A stretch of DNA of 64,000 nt from Planococcus citri (lineage: Eukaryota; Arthropoda; Insecta; Hemiptera; Pseudococcidae), in the NCBI RefSeq assembly GCF_950023065.1, contig NC_088678.1:75859590-75923589 (forward strand), written 5' to 3'. A model generated the notes under the pieces. The model did not search any database. It saw nothing but the letters and a program-made list of their open reading frames with translations, and was not told the DNA's origin. Below are positions 34,233-44,981 of this stretch, in pieces. Numbering within the stretch: the first letter of the stretch is position 1; each line of letters opens with the position of its first letter. Position numbers and translations under genes: made by a program.

Positions 34233-34235
34233 GCA

Positions 34236-35100
34236 GTAGTGATCAGGTATTAGAGGATCCTGTCCTCAAATGCAGAGTTGGGATTTTACACGGAGAATTC
34301 TATTCTACATTTTCATGTAAAGTATGTAGAATAATTTATGTAGAATATATCTACATATTCTACATGTAAAATATGTAAAATATTGTGTAAACTATGTAGA
34401 TAACGCATTTGATTGGCTAGTTTTCAAATATGGCGAATTTTTGAGATATTTTGTCTGTAAGTGGTCATAACGCATAATTAGTATGTTGTGTGTTTGATAA
34501 AATAAAATGATAAGAGGATTGGGTTCGGATACAAAAATTGAAAACTCATTTAATTATTTTAAAAATAGGTACCTACTATGAACGGCGTTTTTTTTTGGCA
34601 AAAAAAGCGAGATTTTTTCATACTAATTTTCAGAAAAGAAATAATTTGAAATCTTTTTTTAAAAAAACGGCTTTTTGATAGTTTATGAAACCATCCAAAT
34701 TTTGTACAATTTTTAAAAATGAAGCAAAGCTGGCAATTTCTTGATAAAAAGTGAAACTTTAATAAATACTTTAATGAAATTTTTACCGAAAAAGCTAGAT
34801 TTTTTGAAGTTAGATTTTAAAAGTATGTTCTCCAGTCCTATAAAAAATTAAGTTGAATGTTACATGCGATATGGATATGGAAAAATCCGGATAAGGTACG
34901 TAAGCCGGATGATTCTAATCAGAGAACGATTGTGATCCCATGAAATAAGCGGAAATTTGGCGTCAATGATATAAAAAAAAAACTACCATCCGGTCAGCTT
35001 CGGTAACTTTCGAATAAAAACACATTATATTTCTTTCATTTTTGATAAATATAATTTGAAAAAAAAAATGGCGATAGCAAAAATGTACGATCACTGGATG
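34236..35100. other. Rest of block F, spacer and G6 upstream region
   Basis: 34236-34265 completes block F. 34310-34400 contains repeated TGTAGAATATRTCTACAT words. From about 34800 the conserved upstream region begins (GCGGAAATTTGGCGTCAATG, CCATCCGGTCAGC). Confidence 0.5.
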
Positions 35101-35102
35101 AG

Positions 35103-35154
35103 TATTCATAAGGCAACAAAACTACACCAGTACGTTGCCGGGATTAATCGCGAT
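35103..35154 (+). promoter_or_regulatory. Start region of G6 with weakened TATA
   Basis: TATTCATAAGG in place of TATTTATAA, then ACACCAGTACG and GGGATTAATCGCGAT ending at 35154. The initiator and ATCGCGAT motif are kept. Confidence 0.4.
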
Positions 35155-35307
35155 GAGAAATTCGTCTATGGAAAAAGTTCGCGTGGTCAGTTTATTTTAC
35201 ACATACAGCATTCCGCAGAAGAGTTTCGAAGTAGAATCATTTTCTAATTCAAACAAAACCGATCAAAACAATTCGCTGTTTTTATAGACCATTTTTGAAA
35301 AATCGAG

Positions 35308-38004
35308 ATGTCACCTAGTACGTCATTTTGCAAATTCATCGAATATTACAATTCTAATATAGAAGGCTACGCAGATATTTCCATATGTTTCATTGGAGCG
35401 ATTCTGAATACATTCAACATACTGGTATTTACAAGGAAAAACATGATTTCACCAGCGAGTTTGATATTAACCCATTTGGCCGTTGCAGATTTATTGAATT
35501 TACTAACGAGCATTCCGTATTCATGGATAATGATCTTTCAATACCAGCTAGAATACTCGTACATCGTAAATTGGACTTACACACTTGCAGTAATTTATTT
35601 AGGTTCGTCGTTTTTGAAGAATACTCTTCGCTTCATGTGCGTATTTTTCACAGTGATGTTGGCTGTATGGAGGTACATCGCTATAGCTCACCCATTGAAA
35701 GCACGTTATTGGTGTACAATTAAAATCACACGTAATACGGTCATAACTTGCTACATTACAAGTGTTCTATTCAGCACACCAATGTACTTTACATACAGAA
35801 TCGAGCAATTCGCTACTGATGAAAATGCATTTATTTATGTCCCACTCCAAAAATCAGATTCTATTATGCTTCGTATTGCATTTCTCTTCAAAGCAGTGCT
35901 ACAACAATTGTTGCCATCAGTTGTGCTGCCAATATTCAGTCTCAAGTAAGTACGCAATCAAAATTGAACAAGGAAAATTTAGAAATACCCACTGAATAGA
36001 AAATATGTACATATAGAGTAGGTAGCCTTAATTGGTTAGATAGGTATACCAAATACCAATGCAACAACTGAAATGAATAATCGGGTTTTGTTTTTGTAGA
36101 ATGATTGTCGCGCTATTAACAAAAGGACCAGATAATGAATTACAAACTTCATGTTCAAACGTCCGAAATATTAAGACCAGAAACGCAAAAATGAAACAAC
36201 AAACCGATCGATCAATAATCATAACCTTGATAGTTGTGGTATTATTTTTGATCACACAAATTCCTCTTGGAGTGGTGAATCTATTTGCGACGTTGTTAAC
36301 TGACATTTACAATAAGTTAGATAGTGATCAACTTGCATGTTACGAGAGGTACGTCGAAGTATTATCAGGAAGTACCTTTTATTACATCACAGGCCCGTAG
36401 CCAGCGTAGGGGCAGCCGGGGCAATGCCCCGGCTAGAAAGGCTGTTTGCCCCAGGTAGCAAAATCAAAAAAAAACACGTTTGCCCCGACCAGCAAAATCA
36501 GAAAAAAAATCTGAAAGTGCAAAAAACCAAAAACTCAATAATGTAAAATTATATGGTTACGTTCATGAAATGGCTACACTAGCATGAATTGCATTTGATA
36601 GCTCGATGGCTCACTCGATGCGTTCACTAAATTTTAAATCAAAAATTTAATAATTTGAGTAAAAGTTAGTAATTTGTGAGGATTAGAAATCCAGTACATC
36701 TTTTTGCAATTTTTTTCGAAAAGTGAGACTTTCACTTTGTGCAATTTATGGAAATTTTACATAAAAAATTGAGACTTTTACACCACGAAAAAGTTAAAAT
36801 TTTCAGCAATAGGGAAGACTTATGAACAATATTGAAGAAAGAATGAAAATTTTTATAATTTTTTGCGAAAAACCGAGAATTTTGACAATCTTTGCAAAAA
36901 GCAAGATTGACTATTTTTGAGGATAACCACGAATTTTTGGCAATCATAGGCCAAAAAAATGATTATTTTTTTCGCAACCTTAGGTTGAAAATGGGAGAAA
37001 TTTCGGTCATAGACATTTTTTTCAAGCAAAAAAGCGGAATTATTAGGTAATTTTTAGAAAGGGAAATGGATATTTCTTGAATTTTTTTTACCAAAAAGTA
37101 ACAATTTTTGGCAAGAAACGAGGATATTTTTGAAAATGTTGACAAAAGGTGAGATTTTGAGCTATTTTTGGCGATAAAAGTGTATGTATAAGTAGGTCAA
37201 CTTTCTCAAATTATTCACTTATGGATATTACTAGCATTTTTTTCTCATCAAAATAAATGCAAAAATTGAATTTTTGAAATTAAAAAAAAATTATAATTTG
37301 GAAAACCAAAGCAAGCCTACTTATTGAAAAAGTAACCCAATTTAGTAACTTAGTTTCATGAAAAGTGACCATCAAGTAAGAGCTCTGAGTGAGGGCAAAA
37401 GTTTGTTTCGAGAAGTAAAGTTTTTTCAGGTGAAAAGAGCGTTTTTTGTCTTAACATTTCTTTTAAAATTTGAATGATATATTTTTTTAATGTTGTTTGG
37501 ACGCGAGTCAAATTTGACTGTTTTACCTCATGACAAAATTTAAACAGAAACAGTCACAGCCAAAGAATTATTACAAGAGTTTCACAGTAAATCACGCAGA
37601 TTACAGCTGTATTAGACTCAACCCCAGGATTACGCGTTATGTATAATCTTTTTCTGAAATATACACACTCATTCTGTTCATTTTTAAAAAAAATTGTTTT
37701 GAAATAACGGAAGGTTGAGGGGGGTTAAAGGGGGGGGGGGGTATGTTTCACAGATGTTCGAGCCTCAAAAAGTGCTGCCCCAGCTGATATTTCCTTCGCC
37801 CCAGCTACAGCCAGATTCTGGCTACGGGCCCGTTACATCAATATGTCCGTATCATTCGTCATATATTACACCATGAGTCAAAATTTCAGAATTACATTTC
37901 TATCTCTGTTCAACAGTGGTAGGATTATTTCTCAAAAAATGAACGTCTTTTATTTGGGTAGTAAGAGAAAAATTCGTACAACCCCAAAAGAAAGCCAGGT
38001 TTAG
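35308..38004 (+). pseudogene. GPCR G6, DMSR-like receptor disrupted by a hAT insertion in exon 2
   Basis: Exon 1 is 35308-35945 (AA|GTAAGT). Exon 2 starts at 36100 and is cut at 36389 by the transposon 36390-37832, resuming at 37841 and ending at the stop 38004. Leaving out the insert and one TSD copy, the exon stays in frame (454 nt, the same as in G1), with no other stop or frameshift. As it stands, translation runs four codons past the TSD region into the element and stops at 36398-36400, within TM7, so the end of TM7 and the tail are lost. TM3 ends W-R-Y; the TM3 cysteine is a serine (L-G-S-S-F). Because the rest is intact, the insertion is young and may be polymorphic. The gene may be whole in other individuals. 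Confidence 0.85.
36390..37832. mobile_element. 1443-bp hAT-like element, 8-bp TSD TTACATCA
   Basis: The termini CAGGCCCGTAGCCAG and (inverted) CGGGCCCGTAGCCAG match at 14 of 15 positions. TTACATCA flanks both sides (36382-36389 and 37833-37840). Subterminal words TTTGCCCC and CCCCAGCT recur near both ends. The interior is degenerate AT-rich repeat with no transposase. An 8-bp target duplication and a CAG-start fit the hAT superfamily. Confidence 0.88.
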
Positions 38005-38390
38005 TGAAAACTATTCTATTTTATACGTCGATGCTAATACCGGAGATACCAATATCGATCAAACTACGAACACATTTTTTTGAAAAAAGAAGGTTCTTGA
38101 TGAGGTCATGTCCTATTTTCTTCCTTATCAGAAGCTTATCCCGGTTGCCCAACTTGATAATGAGCATCGTTTTCAACCTTATCCAATATCAACAATCCCA
38201 ATGTCAAACTAACACTTCGTCATACGAAATATTCGCGCATATCATTGGGTGATAAAATAATCGCAGTCGAGCGTACAAATAATAATATCGTTCTATTGGA
38301 TTATAAAATTAAGTCTTTTACAGGATATGATACTTAAATCGCTCTACACGTTTTTCATTTTCATATAATTTTTTTTTTCAAATAAATGTT
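38005..38390 (+). other. G6 3' UTR with conserved hairpin
   Basis: TATCAT-TGG-GTGATA at 38240-38254 keeps the stem through one G-U type pair. The poly(A) site of the paralogues reads AAATTAAGTCTT (about 38300), so the consensus AATAAA is lost. Confidence 0.5.
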
Positions 38391-38800
38391 GGCCCTCTGC
38401 TTTAATTGCTTGTAATTCGTCTAAAAAATATTTTTTTGTCGAATATTTGTACTTATATATTTTAATGCTATCTGTATTAAGGTTTAAGTTGAACATTGAA
38501 TAAATGTAATTCACAATTTTAAATGTTGACTTTTTTAAAATTTCAAGTTTCATAAAAAGATTCATTCCATTCATTACATACTTATGTATGTTTAAGGTGG
38601 ATCATCCCTCGTTCTCCTTCAAAAAAAGTAAGCGTATTCTGACCAAATTTGACAGGGAGCTTCACTTTGTGTTGAAAATTACTCAGAAACAATTTTTGCT
38701 CCCGTGGTGACCCTTTTTTGGAAATTGGCAATAATGAATTAAAAAAATGGCACCACTGCGTTCCAAAATATTTCTCCAGTTTCACGAATAATATCTTTCA
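38391..38800. repeat. Block E and the repeat also seen at 2336-2545
   Basis: 38395-38575 is block E. 38590-38795 matches 2336-2545 as described there. It begins TTAAGGTGGATC; a possible inverted partner TCCACCTTAA ends at 39611. Confidence 0.55.
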
Positions 38801-39739
38801 ATATTTTGGCATAAGGCATAATTATTGTGAAATGTTTGCGAATGAACAAATTTTCGACGCGAATTTATCTAAAAATAAGTGATTTGCAAATTTTCGCAAC
38901 CATTCAGTAGAGCTTCAATTTTCAGACAAATTGAGGCGTTGTAGCAGTTCAATCAAAAAAATGAGTTAATATTCGTCTTCAACGCTCACAAAAATCTAGG
39001 TAATAAACAACAAATCACTCGATTTTTTTCAATTTTCAAAAAATAGGGAGGGGAGGAGAGTGGCGAGTAACAAGCAATGAACGGAATTGAAGGGATCGAA
39101 ATAAACATAAACCAGTTGATACTTCTATTTAGTGCTCTCAAAAATATATAAAACGATATTGAAGATTTTGACCAAAATTTTGGGGTTTTACAACCTCCAT
39201 GATTTCATCACAAAAAGTTCATCGTTGTGAATATCATAAAAATGTGCGCTTCCTGTATTTCGTTTTTCAAATTTGCAAATTACAGCTCCGAAATTTTACA
39301 AGCTCTTGAAAATTGAGCTTTCCAAAAAGCTCACTTTTGAAATTTTTTTTTGAATATTACTGCTGAATCTGCTCTAAATGGCCCTCATATTAAACGCCGC
39401 AATTAAACAGGTTTTCCCCAAGTTGCCGCAGTTTTGAACAATCATACTGCCAAATTGGAAACGATGACGAGAAATTTCAACCACTGACTCCTTCCCTCCA
39501 CCTTTTGCACCTGGCAGATAGAAATGGGTACCAATGATCCGGAAATTTCTTTTTTTCCTAATGTGAGAAAAGTACAAAAAAATTGGGTAAATTCATCGAA
39601 CTCCACCTTAAAAAGGATAACTCTCCTCTCAACCCCTGCATTCATTAAAATAAGTTGATCTTTAACGATTAAAGTTTAGCCATAAACCTTTCAAATTTTA
39701 AGGTATGGATTTAGAATCTATTTATTTTCTCTGAATAAA
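38801..39739. other. Intergenic, mostly unassigned
   Basis: 39203-39290 matches 18494-18575. The rest has no gene or repeat that I can support. Confidence 0.4.
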
Positions 39740-40070
39740 TCGGACTGCAAACGGGTTTACTCCCAAGTTCACTAATCTCGGAACATACGAGCCTTCGAAG
39801 TTCGGCAGCACTTTGAGAAACTACGAGCCCCCTTCACTTGATAAGTTGGGGTCAAAATAACGATGGTTATCTTACCACATCACAAAAGAAAAATCACATA
39901 AAGGAGAGCAAAATCAAAATAGCAGACTTCATTACTCTCTAGGTCTAGGTTCAAGTTGAAGAAAAAGAAGAAAAGTCACAGAATGATTTGGCGTATTTAC
40001 GGCAAACTAGTTATGCAATTTTATTAACACCTTTAAAATACCCCGATTTTCGTGCAGTTGATATTATTGC
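39740..40070. repeat. Array downstream block F (after G6)
   Basis: Third copy of block F (TCACTAATCTCGG, CACATCACAAAAGAAAAATC, GGCGTATTTACGGCAAAC). Here the site of the 32285-34232 transposon is empty (TTTTCGTGCAGTTGATA). Confidence 0.6.
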
Positions 40071-40736
40071 AGGAGTTATTTTTAGTTGGCAGTAAGTTGG
40101 CAGAGTACTTACGATTTTAATCTAAAATTATCACTTCCCATGCTGGTTCAAAATGTTGTATCTTTCAAAATGAGCGTGCTCTGAACTATGTCTACTGAGA
40201 AGGGTCGTTTTTCCCCAATTTCGGGACAAAATGGAATAAATGTCGGATTAATGTGATATTTATGTATGTACTTATTTCGAACAAAACCTAAGTATGTTTT
40301 AAAATATGCTGAACACAAATATGACGACATTTTTTACATCCAACCCATATCACCACCCCTAGTCCTCCCCCCAGAGGTTCCTTAGTGCGCCTCATCTCTG
40401 AAGCTTTATTCGAATTCGACAATGTAGAGCCTGATTTTCAGAATTTAATATGTAGAAAAGCTTTCCTGGCGACATTTATTGAGGATGAATTTTCAAGGAA
40501 TAAGTAAATTAGCCAAATAGGTAGACAAGCTGACATTAAAGTCCTTTAACCCTGGGAAAAAAACTAAATGAAACTTACACGTGCAAGGTATGCATGCTCA
40601 CAAAAAATCATAAAATAATTGTAAAACCCGCGATAGCATTTCCTCAGTCCATGGAAAAAGATAAGCTTTCATCGGAACATGAGATAATAATGACTGATGC
40701 CATCGGATATCGGATACTTAGTTGATGGCAAACTTG
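40071..40736. other. Intergenic before G7, nothing recognised
   Basis: AT-rich. The last 100 bp lead to the G7 start region and no longer resemble those of G1-G6. Confidence 0.4.
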
Positions 40737-40792
40737 ATTATACGAAAAGCTCTGCATCACTGCACCAGTTCATATTTGAGATAAATCGCGAT
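40737..40792 (+). promoter_or_regulatory. Predicted core promoter of G7
   Basis: ATTATAC (40737-40743) is followed by GCACCAGTTC (Inr-like) and GAGATAAATCGCGAT ending at 40792. The same initiator plus ATCGCGAT arrangement as G1-G6, although the rest of the region is diverged, suggests selection on it. Confidence 0.42.
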
Positions 40793-41030
40793 ATAATTTG
40801 ACCGAAGTTATACCCATAATCAGCACTGTACATATGTAAGTGGGTTCTATGTGTTAATAATATCGGAAATAGTTAATGTGTAATTTTCGTTCTAAAATTG
40901 TAAATTGAAAACGAGTTCCATAGTCTTTGTAAGTTTTTTAGTGTGCAAATTCTGAGCTAAAATTTGAATTAAAATTGAATGTGATTTAATTGAATAAAAT
41001 CCTTCATTTCGTGCACAAAAATAACTAAAG

Positions 41031-42448
41031 ATGAACGCATCAACTGGAGAACCATTTTGCGGAACCACTTTGCTGACCATTGGAGAATATTACTCGAGCA
41101 ATATCAGCGGCTACTTCAATATTCCAATATGTGTGATCGGAGTGATTCTCAACCTACTCAACATATTGGTATTCACGAAGGAAAACATGATCTCACCGGT
41201 GAACCTAATATTCACTCGTCTTGCCATGGCAGATTTAGCAGTTTTAGTAGCATCCATACCATTTACATATATTGAAAACATTCTACGTGACGGACGTATC
41301 AAAGAAAGATGGACTTACGCAGAGGCAGTTGTTTATGTATGTAGCAATCATTTTGCAACCACACTACATTTTATATCTGTATTCCTCACAATACAGTTGG
41401 CTGTGTGGAGATACATAGCTATAGCATATCCGTTGAAGGAACGCCAATGGTGCAGTATGAGAATCACACGTAAATTGATGGTTATTGGCTATGTGGTGTG
41501 CTTTTTGCTCAGCATACCGATATATTTTTCACGACGCATTGAGCATCAAGTGATTAATTACAGAGTCACTTATACAACAAATTCGGTGCTGTTTCTAACA
41601 TCACGTATAATATTCTCAGTGCTGGGTGCATTACTGCCATCAATTGTTCTCACAGTGGTCAGTTTAAGGTGAGTAACTTCCACTACTACATTTTTTCGAA
41701 AAAAAAAAAATAGATTTTAGATAATTTATTCAGTTGATTGTAGTGGAATGGCGGTGTTCAATTTCACAATGAAACAATTTCTCGAGCTCATAAAAAAATT
41801 GATAAATTCAAAATAAATAATTTTTTTAATGAAAAAAAAAAATAGAAAAGAAACGTATAGGTACGAAGTACTTTTTCAATTTCGATAAAAATTGAAAAAA
41901 ATTGAAAGATTAAATAAGAGGCATATAGTACTCGTATTATCTTTTTATTTCGCAACAACAAAACATGCAGATACCTACATATTTTTTCGTACAAAAGTTA
42001 CAAATGAGCATTATTCGTCTTTTTGTTTTTTAGATTGATCATCATTTTATTCGCAAGAAAAACTCATCACGGACAATCGCACCTCGAACATGGAAACCGC
42101 CGTCGAACAGAACAACTCGATCGATCAATAATAATACTGTTGGCAGTTTTGGTGTTATTTTTAACCGCTGAGTTTCCAAGAGGAATGCTGTTTTTATCTA
42201 CAGTGATATTTAACGTCAGAAAGAGTGATATTAATTATCGTTGCTATACTTCGCTGTTATCAATATTTCTATCCGTAGTTTATATGAATACGTCGATCAC
42301 GTTTTTCGTATATTATACCATGAGTCAACAATTCAGAATCACGTTCAAATCCTTGTACAATCGTAGTACGGGTTCTATGCAAAACGAGACAAATGTTTCG
42401 CCGAGGATACAGAAAACTAGTACAGTTACGGAAATCGTAGAAAGCTGA
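41031..42448 (+). CDS. GPCR G7, DMSR-like receptor, diverged clade
   Basis: Exons are 41031-41668 and 42034-42448 (AG|GTGAGT, TTTTAG|A, phase 2), 350 residues. The N-terminus is M-N-A-S-T-G-E-P-F-C-G with a possible N-glycosylation site (N-A-S). TM1 ends F-T-K-E-N-M-I-S-P-V, TM2 has L-A-M-A-D-L, TM3 keeps a cysteine (Y-V-C-S-N) and W-R-Y-I-A-I-A-Y-P. TM6 reads L-F-L-T-A-E-F-P-R-G, which I recognise as close to the insect/nematode DMSR TM6 signature and more typical than in G1-G6. TM7 has N-T-S-I-T-F-F-V-Y-Y-T-M-S-Q-Q-F-R-I-T-F. The third intracellular loop is shorter than in G1-G6. Likely nearer the ancestral form of the array. The gene is intact. Confidence 0.87.
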
Positions 42449-42780
42449 TCAAAGTTTACTAGAATAGATTCAAGATTTTCCAAGTAGCTATCAGCATTGT
42501 ACATGAGCACATTTAGGAAACAATTGCATATTTTTTTTGCAAAATTAAATACCTAAATGTTACGTTTTATTTTTTATTCGTGTGTACTTCAGTTTTTATT
42601 GGTAAAACTATGAAATATAATTGTTCTATAAAAAGAGTCATAGTACCTATTCATTTACTTACTGCCTACCTTCAAAATTAAAAGAGTCAGGATTGATTAA
42701 ATTTTTGAAGGGCTTCAGTGCTTTTAATTTCAGATTTAGACGAATCATGAACAAATGAACATGCAACATACTCAATCTTT
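42449..42780. other. G7 3' flank, nothing recognised
   Basis: AT-rich; no clear AATAAA close to the stop, and no conserved hairpin of the G1-G6 type. Confidence 0.4.
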
Positions 42781-44460
42781 TTGGAGGAACATTTGAACTT
42801 CTACTTTCTGATTTTAGAATTTTTTTAAAAATGTCACGTGACCTATCAACACGTAAAATTCAAATTTTTGGACGAAAATGTATTTTCAGCATTTTTTAAG
42901 AATTCTGAGCTCTAAAATTTTGCCATCATTTTCGGTATTTTCGAAATAGGTGTCATGTGATTCATCGAAATGGATAAATATTTCAACAGAAAATCAAAAA
43001 TTCATACCAAGATTCTTTTTCGGTATTTTTGAAGAATTTTAAGGCAAAAAGGAAGCCACGACTTTCGAGGTTATCGAAAAAGTATCTCACGAATAATTAA
43101 AACGAGTTAAAATTTGGCAAGAAATTCAAAATATTTCAACGAAAATGAATTTTGAGCATCTTTGAAAAATATTCAACTCCAAAACTGGATTATGATTCTC
43201 AGGATTTCTGAAAAAGGTATCATGCAAGCTCTCAAAACGGGTTAAAATTTCAGCAGAAAAACAACAATTCATACAAACACTTTTTAAAAGCCGTTATGAA
43301 AAATTTTGAGCCCAAAATTGGTCACGATTTTTACGGTTCTTGAAAATTGTGTCATCCGCCAATTCAAAATGGACTAAAATTGTGAAAGAAAATCAAAAAC
43401 TCCATTCAATACTTTTTTGATTATTTTTAAAGAATTATGGGCCCCAAAATAGAATCTTGATTCTTGGGAATTTCGAAAAAAGGTGTTATGTGACCCATCA
43501 AAACGGATTAAAATTTCAACCGTAAATCAAAAATTCCTACCAAACATTCTTTTTTTTTTTTTTTTAGCAATTTTTAAGAATTTTGAGGCAAAAATGAAAC
43601 CGTGATTTTCGGGATTTTCGATAAAGTATTTTGCGACCAATTAAAATGAATTAAATTTAGGCTAGAAGTTGAAATCTTTCAACGGAAATGTATTTTGAGA
43701 ATTTTTGAAGAATATTGAGCTCCAAAATTGGATTATGATTTTCAGTATTTCTGAAAAAGGTGTCATGCGACTCATCAAAATGGGTTAAAATTTCAGCAGA
43801 AAAACAAAAATTTCCATAAAAACTTTTTCAAAACAATTTTGAAAAATTTTGAGCCCAAAAGGTATTCCAACCATTCAAAATGAGCTAAATGTGGGAAGCA
43901 AATCAAGAACTTCAGTCAATACTTTTTTGAGCATTTTTGAAGAATTTTAAGGTCAAAATGAGATCATGATTATTGTGATTTGTTAAAGTGCAATATAATC
44001 CATCAAAATAGGTTAAAATTTCAGCAGAAAATCAAAAATTTTAATCAATATTTTTTTGAGTAGGTACCTAGTTCTTAAAAATTGCAGCTTTGAAATTTGT
44101 TTGATTTTTGGAAACTATTAAAAAAGGAATATGTGGTCTGTATAGCGGTAGTTTTTCTTTCAAAAATTCAGAAAACCATGACCTCATTCTTGCCTTAAAA
44201 TTCTCGACAACTGTTCAGAAAAAATGTTTGATAAAAGTTTTAGATTTTCTGCCAAAATTTCAACTGACTTTGATGGATTGTATGACCCTTTTTTTGAAAA
44301 TCTCAAAGACCATGATCCAATATTGGAGCTAATTTTTCGTAAATTTTCAACTGATTTTGATAGGTCGCATGATACTTTCAAAAATCGCAAAAATCATAAT
44401 CAAATTTTAAGCTTGAAATTGCTTAAAAATGCTCACAAAATATTTTGGTTAGAATATGGT
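42781..44460. repeat. Degenerate ~150-bp tandem repeat array that reverses orientation near 44140
   Basis: Ten or so units share GTGTCATGYGACYCATCAAAA, GGTTAAAATTTCAGCAGAAA, ACTTTTTTGA and GAATTTTGAGCCCAAAAT, with unit starts near 42830, 42950, 43070, 43210, 43350, 43480, 43620, 43750, 43860 and 43970. From about 44150 the same words appear as complements (TTTCTGCCAAAATTTCAACT, ATTGTATGACCC, GACCATGATCC). The array is therefore inverted at its right end. Small ORFs inside are not genes. Confidence 0.75.
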
Positions 44461-44981
44461 TTGCCTTAAAACATCAATTAACTATTTCGGAAAACTAAAC
44501 GTGAATTGCAATTTTCACGAAGGAGATAGTGATAAGTACAGATACACGTTTGAGAAATAATCATGCACAGTAATGGCGAGGTTTTCCAATTTACTGGAAA
44601 ATAATGCATTTTCAGAGGGAATTTCGATGAAATAATAAATCAGATGATTCATCAGATACATAGTTGATATAAAATTTGATAATATTAGAAATTCTGAAAC
44701 ACAATACCAGTTCGTGACTGAGATTTATCTAGAAATGATGCTTTTCCCAATAAAATTCTATTAAAGTACCTACCTAAGTAAATGTGTGATTTTAAACGTA
44801 TATTATATTATCAGACTCAAAGAAGTGCTCTTTCAACCATACCTATACACAATATTATAATTCCGATAAATACCCATTTTTAAATTGTGTTCATTTACAA
44901 AAATTGTAAGCGCGAGTTAAGAAAGTGCTCTCAAAAATACATACTTATCAATATCTATTATCTACAATCGAAAAACTCAAG
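44461..44981. other. Upstream region of G8
   Basis: Contains TATAAAA at 44668-44674 and an initiator-like ACCAGTTC (44707) followed by GAGATTTATCTAGAAAT, which resembles but does not keep the ATCGCGAT motif of the other genes. Start region plausible only. Confidence 0.35.

Noticed and set aside
38592..39611. piggyBac-like element between TTAA-GGTGGA and TCCACC-TTAA
   Set aside because: Only six terminal bases match and the ends are not of piggyBac type; could be chance.
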